Positions 11,717-21,815 of a DNA stretch of 64,000 nucleotides are shown in pieces. The position numbers were made by a program, and so were the translations under genes. The stretch is taken from assembly GCA_021432635.1 (NCBI GenBank), contig MU270022.1:124001-188000 (forward strand), in the 5' to 3' direction. Origin of the DNA: Thozetella sp. PMI_491 (lineage: Eukaryota; Ascomycota; Sordariomycetes; Chaetosphaeriales; Chaetosphaeriaceae). Under the pieces are notes generated by a model that searched no databases, had not been told where the DNA came from, and was given only the letters and a program-made list of their open reading frames with translations. Positions within the stretch are counted from its first letter, which is position 1. Every line of letters starts with the position of its first letter.

Positions 11717-13243
11717 TTAAACCTCTCCAACTCTAGTCTTCTTGGTTCCTGCTTCGCATGTCACGAAACCCCTGAACCTTTGTAGAGCTCCCGCTAGTTG
11801 GTTCCATTGTATAGCTGACAGAAGGAGGACGAGGAATAGTAAAGGCAGAGCAGCGGCGAAATACACCCAGAAATGTTCCTGACCTGGAGAGAAGCCCTCA
11901 GACATGCTGAACAGGCTGGCAACCCAAGATAATGGCACAAACACCAGCGCGATGAAAGTCAACCTGCTAACGTTCGCAGTCTCGAGCATCCAGTGTCGCG
12001 AGTCAAGCAGCTGCACCATTGTTGTTGCCATTGGGATCATCTGCTCGAGCAGACGGCTGTAGCGTTCCAGCTGTATCAACACGTACTCCACATCCTTCAA
12101 GACTAGATTCCATGGCTGCTTCTCGGCTTCTTGCTCTAACCAGTAGTGTATAAACTCATTGAGAAGCCTTAGCTTGTGTTGGCTTTGCGTACTCCGACGC
12201 CGCCAACGCTGAAGGTCGACGATATCTGCATCGTGTAGTCGGTTCTCGATATCACGTAAAGTATACTCATAGTATTTAAAATATCGACTCATTAGGAGCG
12301 TATAAATGTTCCATTCAGCTAGAACAATACGTATCGGATAGAAGCTGAGGCTCAATATACTAGGCTCGGCCGGAATAAGCTCTGGAGGTTGGCGGCGGAG
12401 ATAGTTGAGCAAGCCGTGAAGCATCGACTTATTCTCCGGCAACTTATCCTCCGCGGTAGATTGGAATGATGCAAAGGATGTTGGTGGAACCCATTGTTCG
12501 AACCCTCCATTCAAAGGCTTGCTTAGATATGTATTTCTTTCGCTGGAATCTGAGGTCCCCACAACTGTCTTGACGGGGGGGTCTACAAGGACCAGGCCTG
12601 CTGATATTAATAAAATGATCACTGTACTAAGGAATATCGAGCACGACCTACAAATCCACGAGTTGTTGAGTTTTTTCATTGAAATAGAGCAGCATACTCG
12701 GGCAAGAGCAAGCTGTCGCCCGGACAGCTTTGGGAGGCGCCTAACGTTTCGGGGAATATTTGAATCCGTCTCAAAACTGTATGGGGAACCTTTGAACGCG
12801 TCGGCGCTGCCGAGATCTAACACTTGCTGATAGTGGAGATGAAGCTGGCCCCTCTCGGCAAATTGAGATGGAAATAACGCGAGAGAGGGAGGGGGCGGGA
12901 CTTCCTCGACATCTTCGAATCCCGTGGTGACATGACCCGCGAAGAACACTGGATCTATGTCTAGGATCTCTCCAAGAAGACTAATCAGGGAAGGTCGGAT
13001 GTTCTCCACGAGTATAATACGCCCGCAACCTGCAGAGGTGGAATGGATTAACGGAATTAAGTCGGCCTCGGTCACGACTGAAGGACTAAGCTCTACTTGT
13101 CGGCCTTGAGGATAATCGAGGATAACAATCGTGCTTGGAGCTTCAGGCTCAAGACACAAATAGTCAGCCAGTCCAGTGACGCATGGGTTGGCTCGGCATT
13201 GAGATCGGACAAAGTCTCTGTACGATACCCTTTCGTGGCCCAT
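11717..13243 (-). CDS. CorA-like divalent-cation transporter family protein, variant GMN
   Basis: Fungal CorA-like membrane protein. The C-terminus has the two CorA-type membrane segments: the first runs from about RLTFIALVFVPLSWVASLF, followed by SMSEGFSPG where transporters have GMN, then a second segment (YFAAALPLLFLVLLLSAI). Loss of the GMN signature leaves Mg transport unproven. The N-terminal half is a soluble domain of unknown role. The uninterrupted frame gives 508 residues, but a 54-nt stretch (12598-12651) looks like an intron: GTAGGT donor, TTATTAAT branch region, CAGCAG acceptor. Removing it keeps frame and gives SWICLVLVDPP, giving 490 residues; unspliced, it inserts an artificial hydrophobic segment. 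The gene lies alone in AT-richer DNA beside a decayed gene, fitting the accessory distribution of this family in fungi. Family is good; function and intron are inference. Confidence 0.8.
   Translation of the reverse strand: MGHERVSYRDFVRSQCRANPCVTGLADYLCLEPEAPSTIVILDYPQGRQVELSPSVVTEADLIPLIHSTSAGCGRIILVENIRPSLISLLGEILDIDPVFFAGHVTTGFEDVEEVPPPPSLALFPSQFAERGQLHLHYQQVLDLGSADAFKGSPYSFETDSNIPRNVRRLPKLSGRQLALARVCCSISMKKLNNSWICRSCSIFLSTVIILLISAGLVLVDPPVKTVVGTSDSSERNTYLSKPLNGGFEQWVPPTSFASFQSTAEDKLPENKSMLHGLLNYLRRQPPELIPAEPSILSLSFYPIRIVLAEWNIYTLLMSRYFKYYEYTLRDIENRLHDADIVDLQRWRRRSTQSQHKLRLLNEFIHYWLEQEAEKQPWNLVLKDVEYVLIQLERYSRLLEQMIPMATTMVQLLDSRHWMLETANVSRLTFIALVFVPLSWVASLFSMSEGFSPGQEHFWVYFAAALPLLFLVLLLSAIQWNQLAGALQRFRGFVTCEAGTKKTRVGEV
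12598..12651 (-). other. predicted stop-free 54-nt intron inside CorA-like gene
   Basis: On the minus strand it begins GTAGGT and ends CAGCAG, with TTATTAATA about 10 nt before the acceptor. Its length is a multiple of three without a stop, so ORF callers read through it. Confidence 0.65.
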
Positions 13244-13704
13244 GGCTACGTGGGGATGTCAGTCAAAGGCGGGCTGAATTACATGGGCAATCGGCTCAAA
13301 GCTGCTAGTAGCTGAGTTAAACATAAGTTTAGAAGAGACTTATTTGCGGCTCTGTTCCTTTCCTACAATGAAACAGTACCAAACAGCCTTATGCACTGAA
13401 TGGGGCTGGGCAAACCCTTACCTATGTATCGGGCAAACCGCAGCAGTAGCAACGCCCCAACACAGCCCTAGCCTCCGTTCTGCATTATGATTGGCCCATG
13501 GAAGCCAATGGGCATTGCGGACCGACGCCGCTCTAACTTGTAACAAAACTTTGACATGATCAAATGGGGATTTGCTGCGCAGAAACTTTTTAGGGCTAGC
13601 TCCATCTCTCACCATACTAGCAGCATAGACAACTCGTCCTTTAAGACTAGCCGTCTATTATGATCCCTTAACCTATTTATCACTGTACTAGTCGATCGCG
13701 TACT
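13244..13704 (+). other. intergenic, AT-rich, upstream of CorA-like gene
   Basis: It holds the probable promoter of the minus-strand CorA-like gene. AT-rich with TA-rich patches; no ORF of note. Confidence 0.4.
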
Positions 13705-14415
13705 ATGGATCTAAACTCGCCAAGTCCAGCTCCAATAGGTGACGGCAGTGCTGCGGATCGGCCCCAGGTTGAGCAGAGCTGTGAGTGGAAAATAGGGAGG
13801 AGCTTGTCCACGACAAAGATGGTCACCTTCCCAGCTTCCAGGCAAAAATCGATGTTAGACTGAGGGCTAGCCTAGATTTCCTAGACGATATGGAGAGAGC
13901 TATAGGTTTTATGAAGGAAATTTTCTAGGAAGTAAGGGATCTAGTAATCTTTGGCCCTGACTATATGGTTGGCTGATATTGGGATATACGGTTTGTTGTC
14001 TACCAGACTTGTAATTATCGCCTTCGCCCAGGGAATGGGACATGTGAGTCCCTCTCCCAGCTCTGTTGTATTATGTTTGAAACCTAACCTAACACTGTTG
14101 CAGAGAGTTTATACAATCGGCTTGTGTATCCTCTGCTCTATAAAGATTCTTCCGGATATCTTACTTGCTAAGAAGAGATGGCAATAGATGTTAATCATGG
14201 CGCTACCCTCCTCTATGCTCTCTCCACTATGTTTATAAAAGGCAAACTAGAGGGTTATTCCAGCAAAGTTAACGAGGAAGTCAGATCGAGGTTGGCAACC
14301 AGTGGTCCTAGATCTGGTACAGCAGAAGGGCCCGGGAGGACGAGCCAATTTATAGTAATATTTTCCCAACTAGTCCTCGAGGATTCTAGAACTTACAATG
14401 GTGGAGCTGCTTAGT
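13705..14415 (+). pseudogene. decayed gene of unknown family with a preserved intron
   Basis: An ATG at 13705 opens a 50-odd-codon frame beginning MDLNSPSPAPIGDG and stopped by TGA. After that, coding-like peptides continue in shifting frames: DFLDDMERAIGFMKEIF, then WLADIGIYGLLSTRLVIIAF, then KILPDILLAKKRW and finally a frame with KVNEEVRSRLATSGPRSG to 14414. Between the second and third lies a well-formed 60-nt intron, 14044-14103 (GTGAGT donor, CTAAC branch, TTGCAG acceptor), in phase with both flanks. I do not recognise the family. The mixture of intact intron and broken frame suggests a gene or repeat-borne ORF decayed by frameshifts and C-to-T changes. Exact limits are uncertain. Confidence 0.45.
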
Positions 14416-15397
14416 TAGACCGAAATAGGGCTAGAGGAAAGGTGGTGTGATATGCCTTTGCGAAAGGCATGTAGCTCAGTCTTGAGCGCGTTGCGTAATA
14501 ACTCATTTGGCCCTGCTTACTTAGCGCTATCCTCTGATACATAGATGATGTTGGCTTATTTTACAGGCCTAAATATAAGACATTTTTAGAGGCCGCCTGT
14601 ACCTGCAAGTACTCTTTCATACTGCCTAAGGCTGCGGCCTTAGCATTGAAACGAGTTCGAGAGGACGCCAGTTTGGCACAGATGAGTAGTTTGTAGGCTA
14701 GTTGTAGACGCTAGCTGAACCCCCTCTGTTGATGTTGATAGCAGCAGATTTGTCACATATACCAAGACACGGGGCAAACGACAGGATGCAGGTAGACAAG
14801 CTTAGTGGTAAGCAGCGATACGAAGTACATTCCTGATGAATATGACGCGCAAGCCAGCCCTCGACCATGCCCTTATATGCAGATCCCGAAAAAGCCATGC
14901 CATGCCATCACATCAAACCGATCCGGGCGGTTGTAGTTCATATCGCCTGTACAAGCCCCAGCCCGAGTGCACCATCCACTGCCCGAAAGGCCTCTTGCAA
15001 AGCACCTCGACGTAGTGCTTCTGTTTTCTCCAAGTCGAACCGAGAGGGGAAGAGCAACGCTGAATCCTTCTGTCGAATTTGACACCAGGCGCTCGGGGGA
15101 ATGGGAGAAGAAAAGGGGAATCGAAGAGTCGAAAGCGAGAAGTGAGGGGAGTAGGGTTGTTGTTTTGTCGAATCCGCGAACCCGTTGGTTTCTTTTGTTT
15201 TCTGGTATTATCAAAGCTGGTACGCGAAAATGGGTTGGTCTAAAGGTTGTAGTGTATCCCGCCAGAGGAAAACGGCCTCGAGCCCCGGATATGCTTCCTG
15301 TTTTCTCTTGCCAGTCGTCGTTCATTCATTATCTCCCCCCATGCGCCGCCCGATACCTGGGGTGGCGTCGTTTTTGTTTTTAGATCTCCTCTTCTGT
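14416..15397 (+). other. AT-rich relic DNA, then GMPP 3' flank
   Basis: The TA-rich sequence up to about 14900 has only fragmentary frames and may continue the decayed element. From about 14950 to 15397 base composition returns to the GC-rich norm; the distal part should be the 3' UTR of the minus-strand GMPP gene. Confidence 0.4.
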
Positions 15398-16829
15398 TTA
15401 CATGATGATGGCGGGCGTATCAACGTTAGCCTTGATGCTCTTGTGTGGCAGAATGCTGCCACCGTTGACGTAAATCTCATCGCCGATAGTGACATCGTCA
15501 CCCAGGACGGTCACGTTCTCAAGGCGTGCCCAGCGACCCACAGTGCTGTTCCAGCCAACAATGGTGCTCTTGACCCAGGCGTGGTCCTTGACCTTGGAAC
15601 CCTCCAGCAGCACGCAGCGCTGGAGCCTGACGCCGTCGCCAACCACGACATCGGGACCGATGGTGACGTTGGGTCCTATCCGGCAGTTCTTGCCGATCTT
15701 GGCAGAGGGGTCGATCAGGACGTTGCCGCCGTGGACATACGGGGTCGAGGCGGGGGTAAGCTCCTTGGAGCCCTTCTTGGTCAGGGACGACAGGTAGAGG
15801 CAGGTGCCTGTGAGGAAGTCCTTGGGCTGACCAACGTCCATCCAGAAGCCCTCAAGGTCAAACGAGTGCAGCTGGCCGTCCTTGACCATGGCAGGGAATG
15901 TCTCCTGCTCGATGGAGGTGGGGCGGAGCTCGATGCGGTCAAGCACCGAGGTGTTGAGGATGTAGATGCCGGCATTGATGCGGTTGCCGACGAACTCGAC
16001 GGGCTTCTCGACGAAGCGGTCGATGCGTGAGGGGTGGTTGGGCTTGTGCACGATGACACCGTACTTGGATGGCTCCTCCACCTTGGTCACCACGATGGTG
16101 CCCTCGTCGCCGTGTGCCTTGTGGTACTCTGCGAGCTGCTTGAAGGGGTATTCGCACGTGACATCCGAATTGAGCACGAAGAAGGGCGCATCGTCTTTCG
16201 CGAGGACCTTCTCCGCAAGCTTCAAGGGGCCGGCGGTGCCCAAGGGCTCCGACTCGATCGAGATGGTGATGTTGATTCCAAACTGCTCCTCATACTAGAG
16301 CACCATGTTGGTTAGCAACCATCGACGCCCTTTGCGGATTTACTGCTAGAGAGGGACGGGCGGAGAATATTATGAGCGAATGCGGCGGCACACGTACCTC
16401 TGCCAAGTACTTCTCCATGATCTCTGGGCGGTAGTTGACGGCAAGGACAATGTCGGTGACACCAGCCGCAGCAAGGGCTTCGATTTGGTGCAGAATCATG
16501 CGCTTGTTACCGAACTCGACCAGCGGCTTGGGAAGGGTCAGGGTCTATTGCCATGGGTGTTAGCACGGTGCTGGAGACGTTAAGAGGCAGGTGGTGATGC
16601 GGCTGTGACGGCGCAAGCGCTAGGAGCTTCGCGAGCTATGGGGAGGAGAAAGACAACGTACCAGAGGGCGAAGGCGAGTGCCGAAACCGCCAACGAGAAT
16701 AAGAGCTAATCGAGCATCATCACGTTAGCACAAGTCGGTGCAGAGCAGCACAGCAACTAGACACGGCACGGGAGGACCGAGCCGGTCAGTTGCAGCTGGG
16801 GGCACGGGTTGATGAGGCTTACCCTTCAT
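15398..16829 (-). CDS. mpg1: mannose-1-phosphate guanylyltransferase (GDP-mannose pyrophosphorylase)
   Basis: It makes GDP-mannose from GTP and mannose 1-phosphate in the cytosol, for protein glycosylation, GPI anchors and cell-wall mannan. It corresponds to yeast Psa1/Vig9. Four exons on the minus strand: 16829-16823 (only ATGAAGG), 16705-16662, 16544-16398 and 16294-15398. They total 1095 nt and give 364 residues, as I expect for the fungal enzyme. The N-terminus shows the nucleotidyltransferase signature [18 protein letters not shown] (residues 7-24). [13 protein letters not shown] carries the metal-binding Asp, and [18 protein letters not shown] and [14 protein letters not shown] follow. 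The C-terminus is a left-handed beta-helix of hexapeptide repeats ([20 protein letters not shown]) and ends in the usual AIIM. All introns have GT/AG ends and the frame closes exactly. The 7-nt first coding exon is easily missed by ORF-based calling. Confidence 0.97.
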
Positions 16830-17149
16830 CTTGATCAAGAAGTGGGTGATAAAGGGTGGTTAAACGAGTGTAAGAAGAGAGCAAGAGGAGAAAGGGTGGG
16901 TATCGAGGACTCGATGGATAGCTTTGTTCAGTTGGTCCGGAAGGGGGGCAGGAAGGGGAAGGAGGTGCGAGGCCCGACGTTTAAAAAATAAATCGAGCTT
17001 CCGACTGGCGCGTGATGTTTAAGGGAGACGGGTGGTGGGTGCAGCGAAGCAGGTACGGGAGGGACTTGCAGGTGAACGATCCTTGACTCGAGGGGAAAAG
17101 AAGGACACCTTGGAACTTTTTGGGGGCCTGCGAGCTGGTCGAGCAGCAG

Positions 17150-17179
17150 CCCCCCCCCCCCCCCCCCCCCCCGCCCCCC
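17150..17179 (+). repeat. poly-C tract (C23, G, C6)
   Basis: Twenty-three consecutive C, one G and six C, lying about 320 bp upstream of the GMPP start codon on its non-template side. The minus strand is a G run able to form a quadruplex. Confidence 0.9.
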
Positions 17180-17738
17180 TGGCGTTGATGGTGGGCGGGC
17201 GGAGTAACACGAGGCAGCTGGTCGCAAGCTCAATGGAGCAGAGGTGTCGCGTCTCTCTGGCAGAGTGGGTAGGTGGTGGTCGGTGCTTCCCGTCGCTGAG
17301 GGGGCCTGATTTGCGGGAAAGGGGGTCGCTGTGGCGGGTGTCAAATGGGAGCTACGGAATTATACCCACAATTTCCCTGGCGAGATTGGTTGTTATTTTG
17401 CAACTCCTAGCACCATCTCCCAAGAAAAAAGGGGCAACGGCGAGTCTCTCATCCGTCTCCCTATACACTTGAGAACTGCGGTTGTTGCATCACCAAGGTC
17501 AGAATGGGACATTGCTCCGTCTCAATCTTCCAAGCCCGCCACGCAGCTGCTTTGGAGCACCAGCAAGAGATTTGCGGAGGGGGTAGGGGGGATGCGCATT
17601 CCGTACTACAGAGTATGCATACACGGCAGTGGTCGTGCTACCGTGGCACCTGACGCCTTTGTGGTCTCCCCCTGGACTGACTGCGAATCAAGCTTTGTCC
17701 AGTCGAGCGGGCCAAAAGTATTGTGGCTCTCGCGAATC

Positions 17739-17806
17739 GCGCAGCTGAGAGAATTGCGCAGTTGAGGGAATGGCACACCTGAGGGGATTGCACAATCGAG
17801 CGGGCT
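17739..17806 (+). repeat. 17-bp degenerate minisatellite, 4 copies
   Basis: Units start at 17739, 17756, 17773 and 17790, with a shared pattern GCRCAnYTGAGnGRATT and increasing divergence in the last. A GTCGAGCGGGCC block at about 17702 resembles the last unit. Confidence 0.75.
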
Positions 17807-19839
17807 AAGAGCCTCCTCTATCTTGTCTCCCTCCATACCAAGCGCCTCTCGGCAGCGGCCCCTTCCCCAGTCTGTTCGGCCTCCGGGAGGAAAATAGGGT
17901 AGCACAAAAACGCCGTCTCGTGGTTGGAGTCTCAAGGCATTGTCTAGGCTAGGCCTTCTTTCCTCCCCCGGGCAGCCCAAAATTATTTTTTGGACCTACG
18001 CTAAGGGCCAAACTCAGTTTGCAAACACCTGACCGACGATAGCGGCGTTTGAGCCTAGGTACTATTCAAGATGGCACTTCCCAAACTTCGGACGATGCCC
18101 ATGGCATGACGTAGCTAGTCCGTTTTGCCTGATGCAAGATCCGGCCAGGCGGCACCCTGTTGCTGCCCATAGCCTGCATCGCGTCTCGACCCGGGAGAAA
18201 TCTCTGTGCATTGGCCCTGCACCGGGACGAAGGGACGATCGTCATCGCTTTGCAGGGCGGGAGCGCCAGCCGAGCCTGCTGCGTTCCTCTCAGCGGGCCC
18301 GCGAATGCTGCTGCATCGCATCGTGATCGTAGCACTAGACACACCATGAAGAGGCACCGAAATTTGGCCAACCTGTCCCCGTGCATGTGCGTGCGTTGGG
18401 CTCACCCCTTCCCTCAAAGGTCGTATTTGCACCATGCAGTACGCCGCGCAATACAGATATATGCACATGCGACCAATGGACTATCCAACATGTCGAATAT
18501 CGCATCACAGCAAATGCGCGCCATTCACCCTCCAGGAGGTGCCTTTAAAGGGGGGGTGCTCATGCTCCACTATTCTATCTAAGGGGGGGGGGGGTCCGCC
18601 ATAAAACCAAAAAACTTGTAAAAATTCTAAAACTTGTAACGCGCATCAGCGCAGAAAGGGGGTGTTGGAACAGGTGGAATGGTGGGAGAATAGAGCCACG
18701 GCCGCATCCTGTGGGGTCAGCATCACGGCACGATATTTATTTCCTCCCTGTTCTATTTTTGGATCCGGCCGTCGCCGATGAAATGTGAACTACATCCTGT
18801 CGCGAGCACCTACTTTTTTTCTATACGATGCTGCCACCTTTTGCCCGGGTGGCGACGCGAACTGGCCCCGTAAACCTGCAATCCCTCCAGCCTACGTGTC
18901 GAATCACCACAAGCTCGGATGGGTTCGAAAGCGACAGGAGCACCGACAGGAGCACCATCCTAAGGAAGTAAAGTCCGCAGGAACCTCGCTTGACAGCAAC
19001 ACGGTCATGATCGGACGGCGGCGAGGGCACCAACTTCGTCATTAATATCGCAAAACTCCCCAGATAAATAATAACCCAGAGGGTCTTTGGTCATGATTCA
19101 TAGCCTTTTCCATCTCGAGGCTTCCTTGAAAGCGCAAAAGTCCTCCTGGATGCTCTCGTGGCCCGATGCGGTTGTTCCTTGTCGTCCAAAATGACTCATA
19201 GAGACCACCCGCAGGTCGTCTCATGATCCTCCAGTCCTAACCAGAGAGAGAGATAGAGAAAGCAATATTGAAAATGGGACAAATGACCGCCAACGCTTGC
19301 TAAATGCAACGACTCGGTGCTTTTCCCATCGGCAAAAACGCGAAGGGAGAGGCGGGGAAGGCCCCGTTGCTCAAGGTCCTCGTTTCGGTTTGGAAGAGAC
19401 CGAAAGAGTGAGAGTCCAAATGACCAAAAAATATAAGTCTAGCCTCCCAGTGGATGGGTTTCTCAGGAGAGATGGACTCTCCTGCGGTGCTCCGGGCTCC
19501 TCAAGAAGTGGAAAGTCATCATCGGTCATGGTTCCGGTCAACTAGAGTTGCCTCCGAGGGTATCCGAGCAAGTCAGTACTGGGCTCCGGCTGGTCCTGTG
19601 GTTCCCAACTGGAAGTCCGGCGATCAATTCTTGAGAGCTGAGAAGAGGAAAGGAAAGAAAAGAAACTGGCACGGAAATAGTGCCAACCCAAAAAAGTTTA
19701 TCAAGAACGCGAGGCCGCCGGGCGTGGTAAAGTCGTCGTGGGAGAAGCCTCCCCCGGAAATCGTGTCTAAGGTCGTCATGTCGTCAAGTCGTGTCGTCCA
19801 TGCAATTTTGTTTTGTCTTTCACCGCTCACCCCTTTTCT

Positions 19840-19877
19840 CTCTTCACCTCTTCACCTCTTCACCTCTTCACCTCTTC
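19840..19877 (+). repeat. 8-bp tandem repeat CTCTTCAC, 4.75 copies
   Basis: Four perfect copies of CTCTTCAC followed by CTCTTC, inside a pyrimidine-rich stretch. Confidence 0.9.
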
Positions 19878-20211
19878 GCGGACGCTCTTCCCCTCACCTA
19901 TCGCACCTGTGCGTCCTCTCTGTCTCCTGGTCTCTCGTGTCGCCATTTCTCTTCCGTCACGCTCCTGGGTTAGATGTGTGCGTGCCACACGGGGTATAAA
20001 TATCGTGCGTCTTTCGCCTTGCTGCTGTGAAGCCTTCCCCGAGTTTATATCAAATGTCCGGCTGCGAAATCGCGCCAGGGGTCATCCTCTCCCATTGGGC
20101 CTGGCACAGGAAGTTGGTGGGCTGGGCGGTTGGACCGATCCAATAACCGTCCCCCCGGCCGGGTCAAGAAAACGGGCCGCTTGGCGGGTTGTCCTGCTTT
20201 CCCACGTGGCT

Positions 20212-21021
20212 CTACTCCAACGAGGCGGTCGAGCTGCTGCTCGAGTGGTGGCCGGATCGGCGGCTGTGGTGGTGCGAGGATGAGTGGTGGCGGCTGCTCT
20301 TCCGGTGCTTGCTGCTGCGGGCCTCGTCTGCCGGCAGGCCCTGGACAATGCCATTGCGAGCCAGCATGCCCCCGTTGACCGAGAAGTTCCGGCAGACCAT
20401 AAAGGCACGCATGGCAGCGTTCTCCTGGGCGAGCCCGTCTGATTCGTACGCAAGATCCGTCTGGTACTCGCGGCCGTTCACCAGGACGAGGCAGGTATAC
20501 CCACTAGCGTCACGGTAGCACTCGTACATGGGGTCCTGCCACCCACGACGCCGGCAAAGGCCTGTGAAAAGCCTCACGTTAGCTGTGCGTTCCCGGTGGT
20601 ACCCAATCCCACACCAATTGTCCCTCTCTCCCTCGCTCCCTTCCCCCCATGCGTGGGGCAAGAACGGGATGACGCGAGGCAGTCTGCATGACAGCCCAAC
20701 AAGAGAACCTCAGCCCTACGGCTCAAGATGGACGTGCAGGGCGCATCAGCATCGACGGGTTGAGGCTCGTCCCTGGGCCGAGATGCGATCTGAGGAGCTG
20801 GCGCTGGCGCTGGCGGTGCATCTTTACGCCAGCCCTCCGGCCGACAGGGTTCAACCACCACCCATAGCAGGCCGGTCAAGCTCTATGATGACGCCCCACC
20901 ACCCTCATGGCAATGCCAGGTGGGTTTGGGACGGAATTGGCAGCATCTCAGGGCTGACTGCGTGTCAGGGCAGGTCAATTGACAACTTACTCTCGAGATA
21001 CTGAATGTAGAATCCCCCCAT
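20212..21021 (-). CDS. small double-stranded-RNA-binding-domain-like protein
   Basis: A 126-residue protein from two exons on the minus strand, 21021-20991 and 20561-20212 (31 + 350 nt, closing exactly in frame). The 429-nt intron has a GTAAGT donor and TTTTCACAG acceptor. The protein starts MGGFYIQYLESLCRRRGW and has a dsRBD-like layout: helix 1, then DPMYECYRD, the strands TCLVLVNGREYQTD, then helix 2 (AQENAAMRAFMVC). Known dsRBDs place a KKxAK motif at the start of helix 2; here it is LAQENAA, so classical RNA contact residues are missing. The tail is rich in Ser, His, Lys and Arg (about 35 residues), probably disordered and possibly nucleic-acid binding. The longest contiguous frame starts upstream inside the intron and has a less plausible N-terminus. 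I infer a dsRBD fold in a fungal family; function unknown. Confidence 0.72.
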
Positions 21022-21749
21022 CGTGAAGAGTTCTGTTCCACTGGATCGGCGGAAGCTGCCCCGGCAGGCTAAAAGTGGAACAGACAACAGCCCTGTTTTG
21101 TCCAAAAAAGGGACAGAGTGTGGCAGGGAAGGTAGGAGGAAAAAACAAGGCGAGACCTTGGGGCTGGGATCCGGACTCCGTTGGATGTAATGCAGTTAAG
21201 CCTAACCTAAAGGCAGTGTAGGATCCGATCGATATACGTCTTCGGGCAGAGACGAGGGAGGAGGTAGTCCAACAGACAAGGAGGGTGTTGGGGTTTGGTG
21301 CGTGTTGAAAGGGGGGGGAGAAAGTCAAGGCTGATATGCAACGCATTCAGGGCTTGGGCTCAAGAGACGAGAGCCAGCAACGGCGAGACATGTGTGCTTT
21401 ATTGCAGAAAGGGCTGCTAGTGCGGGGCAGGGATGTGGATGGCCCTGATACAGACGGACCGGACGGGGGTAAACGGAGAGAGGGAAATGACGGAAAAGCT
21501 AGGAGAGATAGGGACGAAGGGTTCGCCAGTGTGCATGTGTAGATGCGGCTCAAAGTGCGACCCATCTTGATGTGCTGGCGTGTGTCGTTGCCACTGGGAC
21601 TAGGGCCAACTCCACCGCAACACACACGAGGGAATGCATCACATTGGCGAGGAAGGAAGATGATGATCTCCATCGATAAGCTTGGGGAAGAAAGTATCGG
21701 CCAGTATTGAGCTGGCACAGGCACAATGCGGTACCGACGCGCCTTTGGA

Positions 21750-21771
21750 GGGGGGGGGAAGGGGGGGGGGG

Positions 21772-21812
<41 letters not shown>
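21750..21812 (+). repeat. G9-AA-G13-T39 homopolymer block
   Basis: G run 21750-21758, AA, G run 21761-21773, then 39 consecutive T, 21774-21812. On the minus strand this is A39 followed by C runs, which creates a false poly-Lys/poly-Pro ORF. A poly-A tail from a retroposed transcript is one possible origin, but no coding remnant is recognised beside it. Confidence 0.9.

Positions 21813-21815
<3 letters not shown>

Larger units (their letters stand above)
16830..20211 (+). other. 3.4-kb region without a supported gene
   Basis: The first few hundred bases are the GMPP promoter and leader on the minus strand. The rest holds short overlapping ORFs on both strands with no recognisable domain. It carries a C23 tract, a 17-bp minisatellite, a G12 run (18583-18594) and an 8-bp repeat. 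Untranslated regions or a noncoding transcript are possible but nothing in the sequence demands one. Confidence 0.45.
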
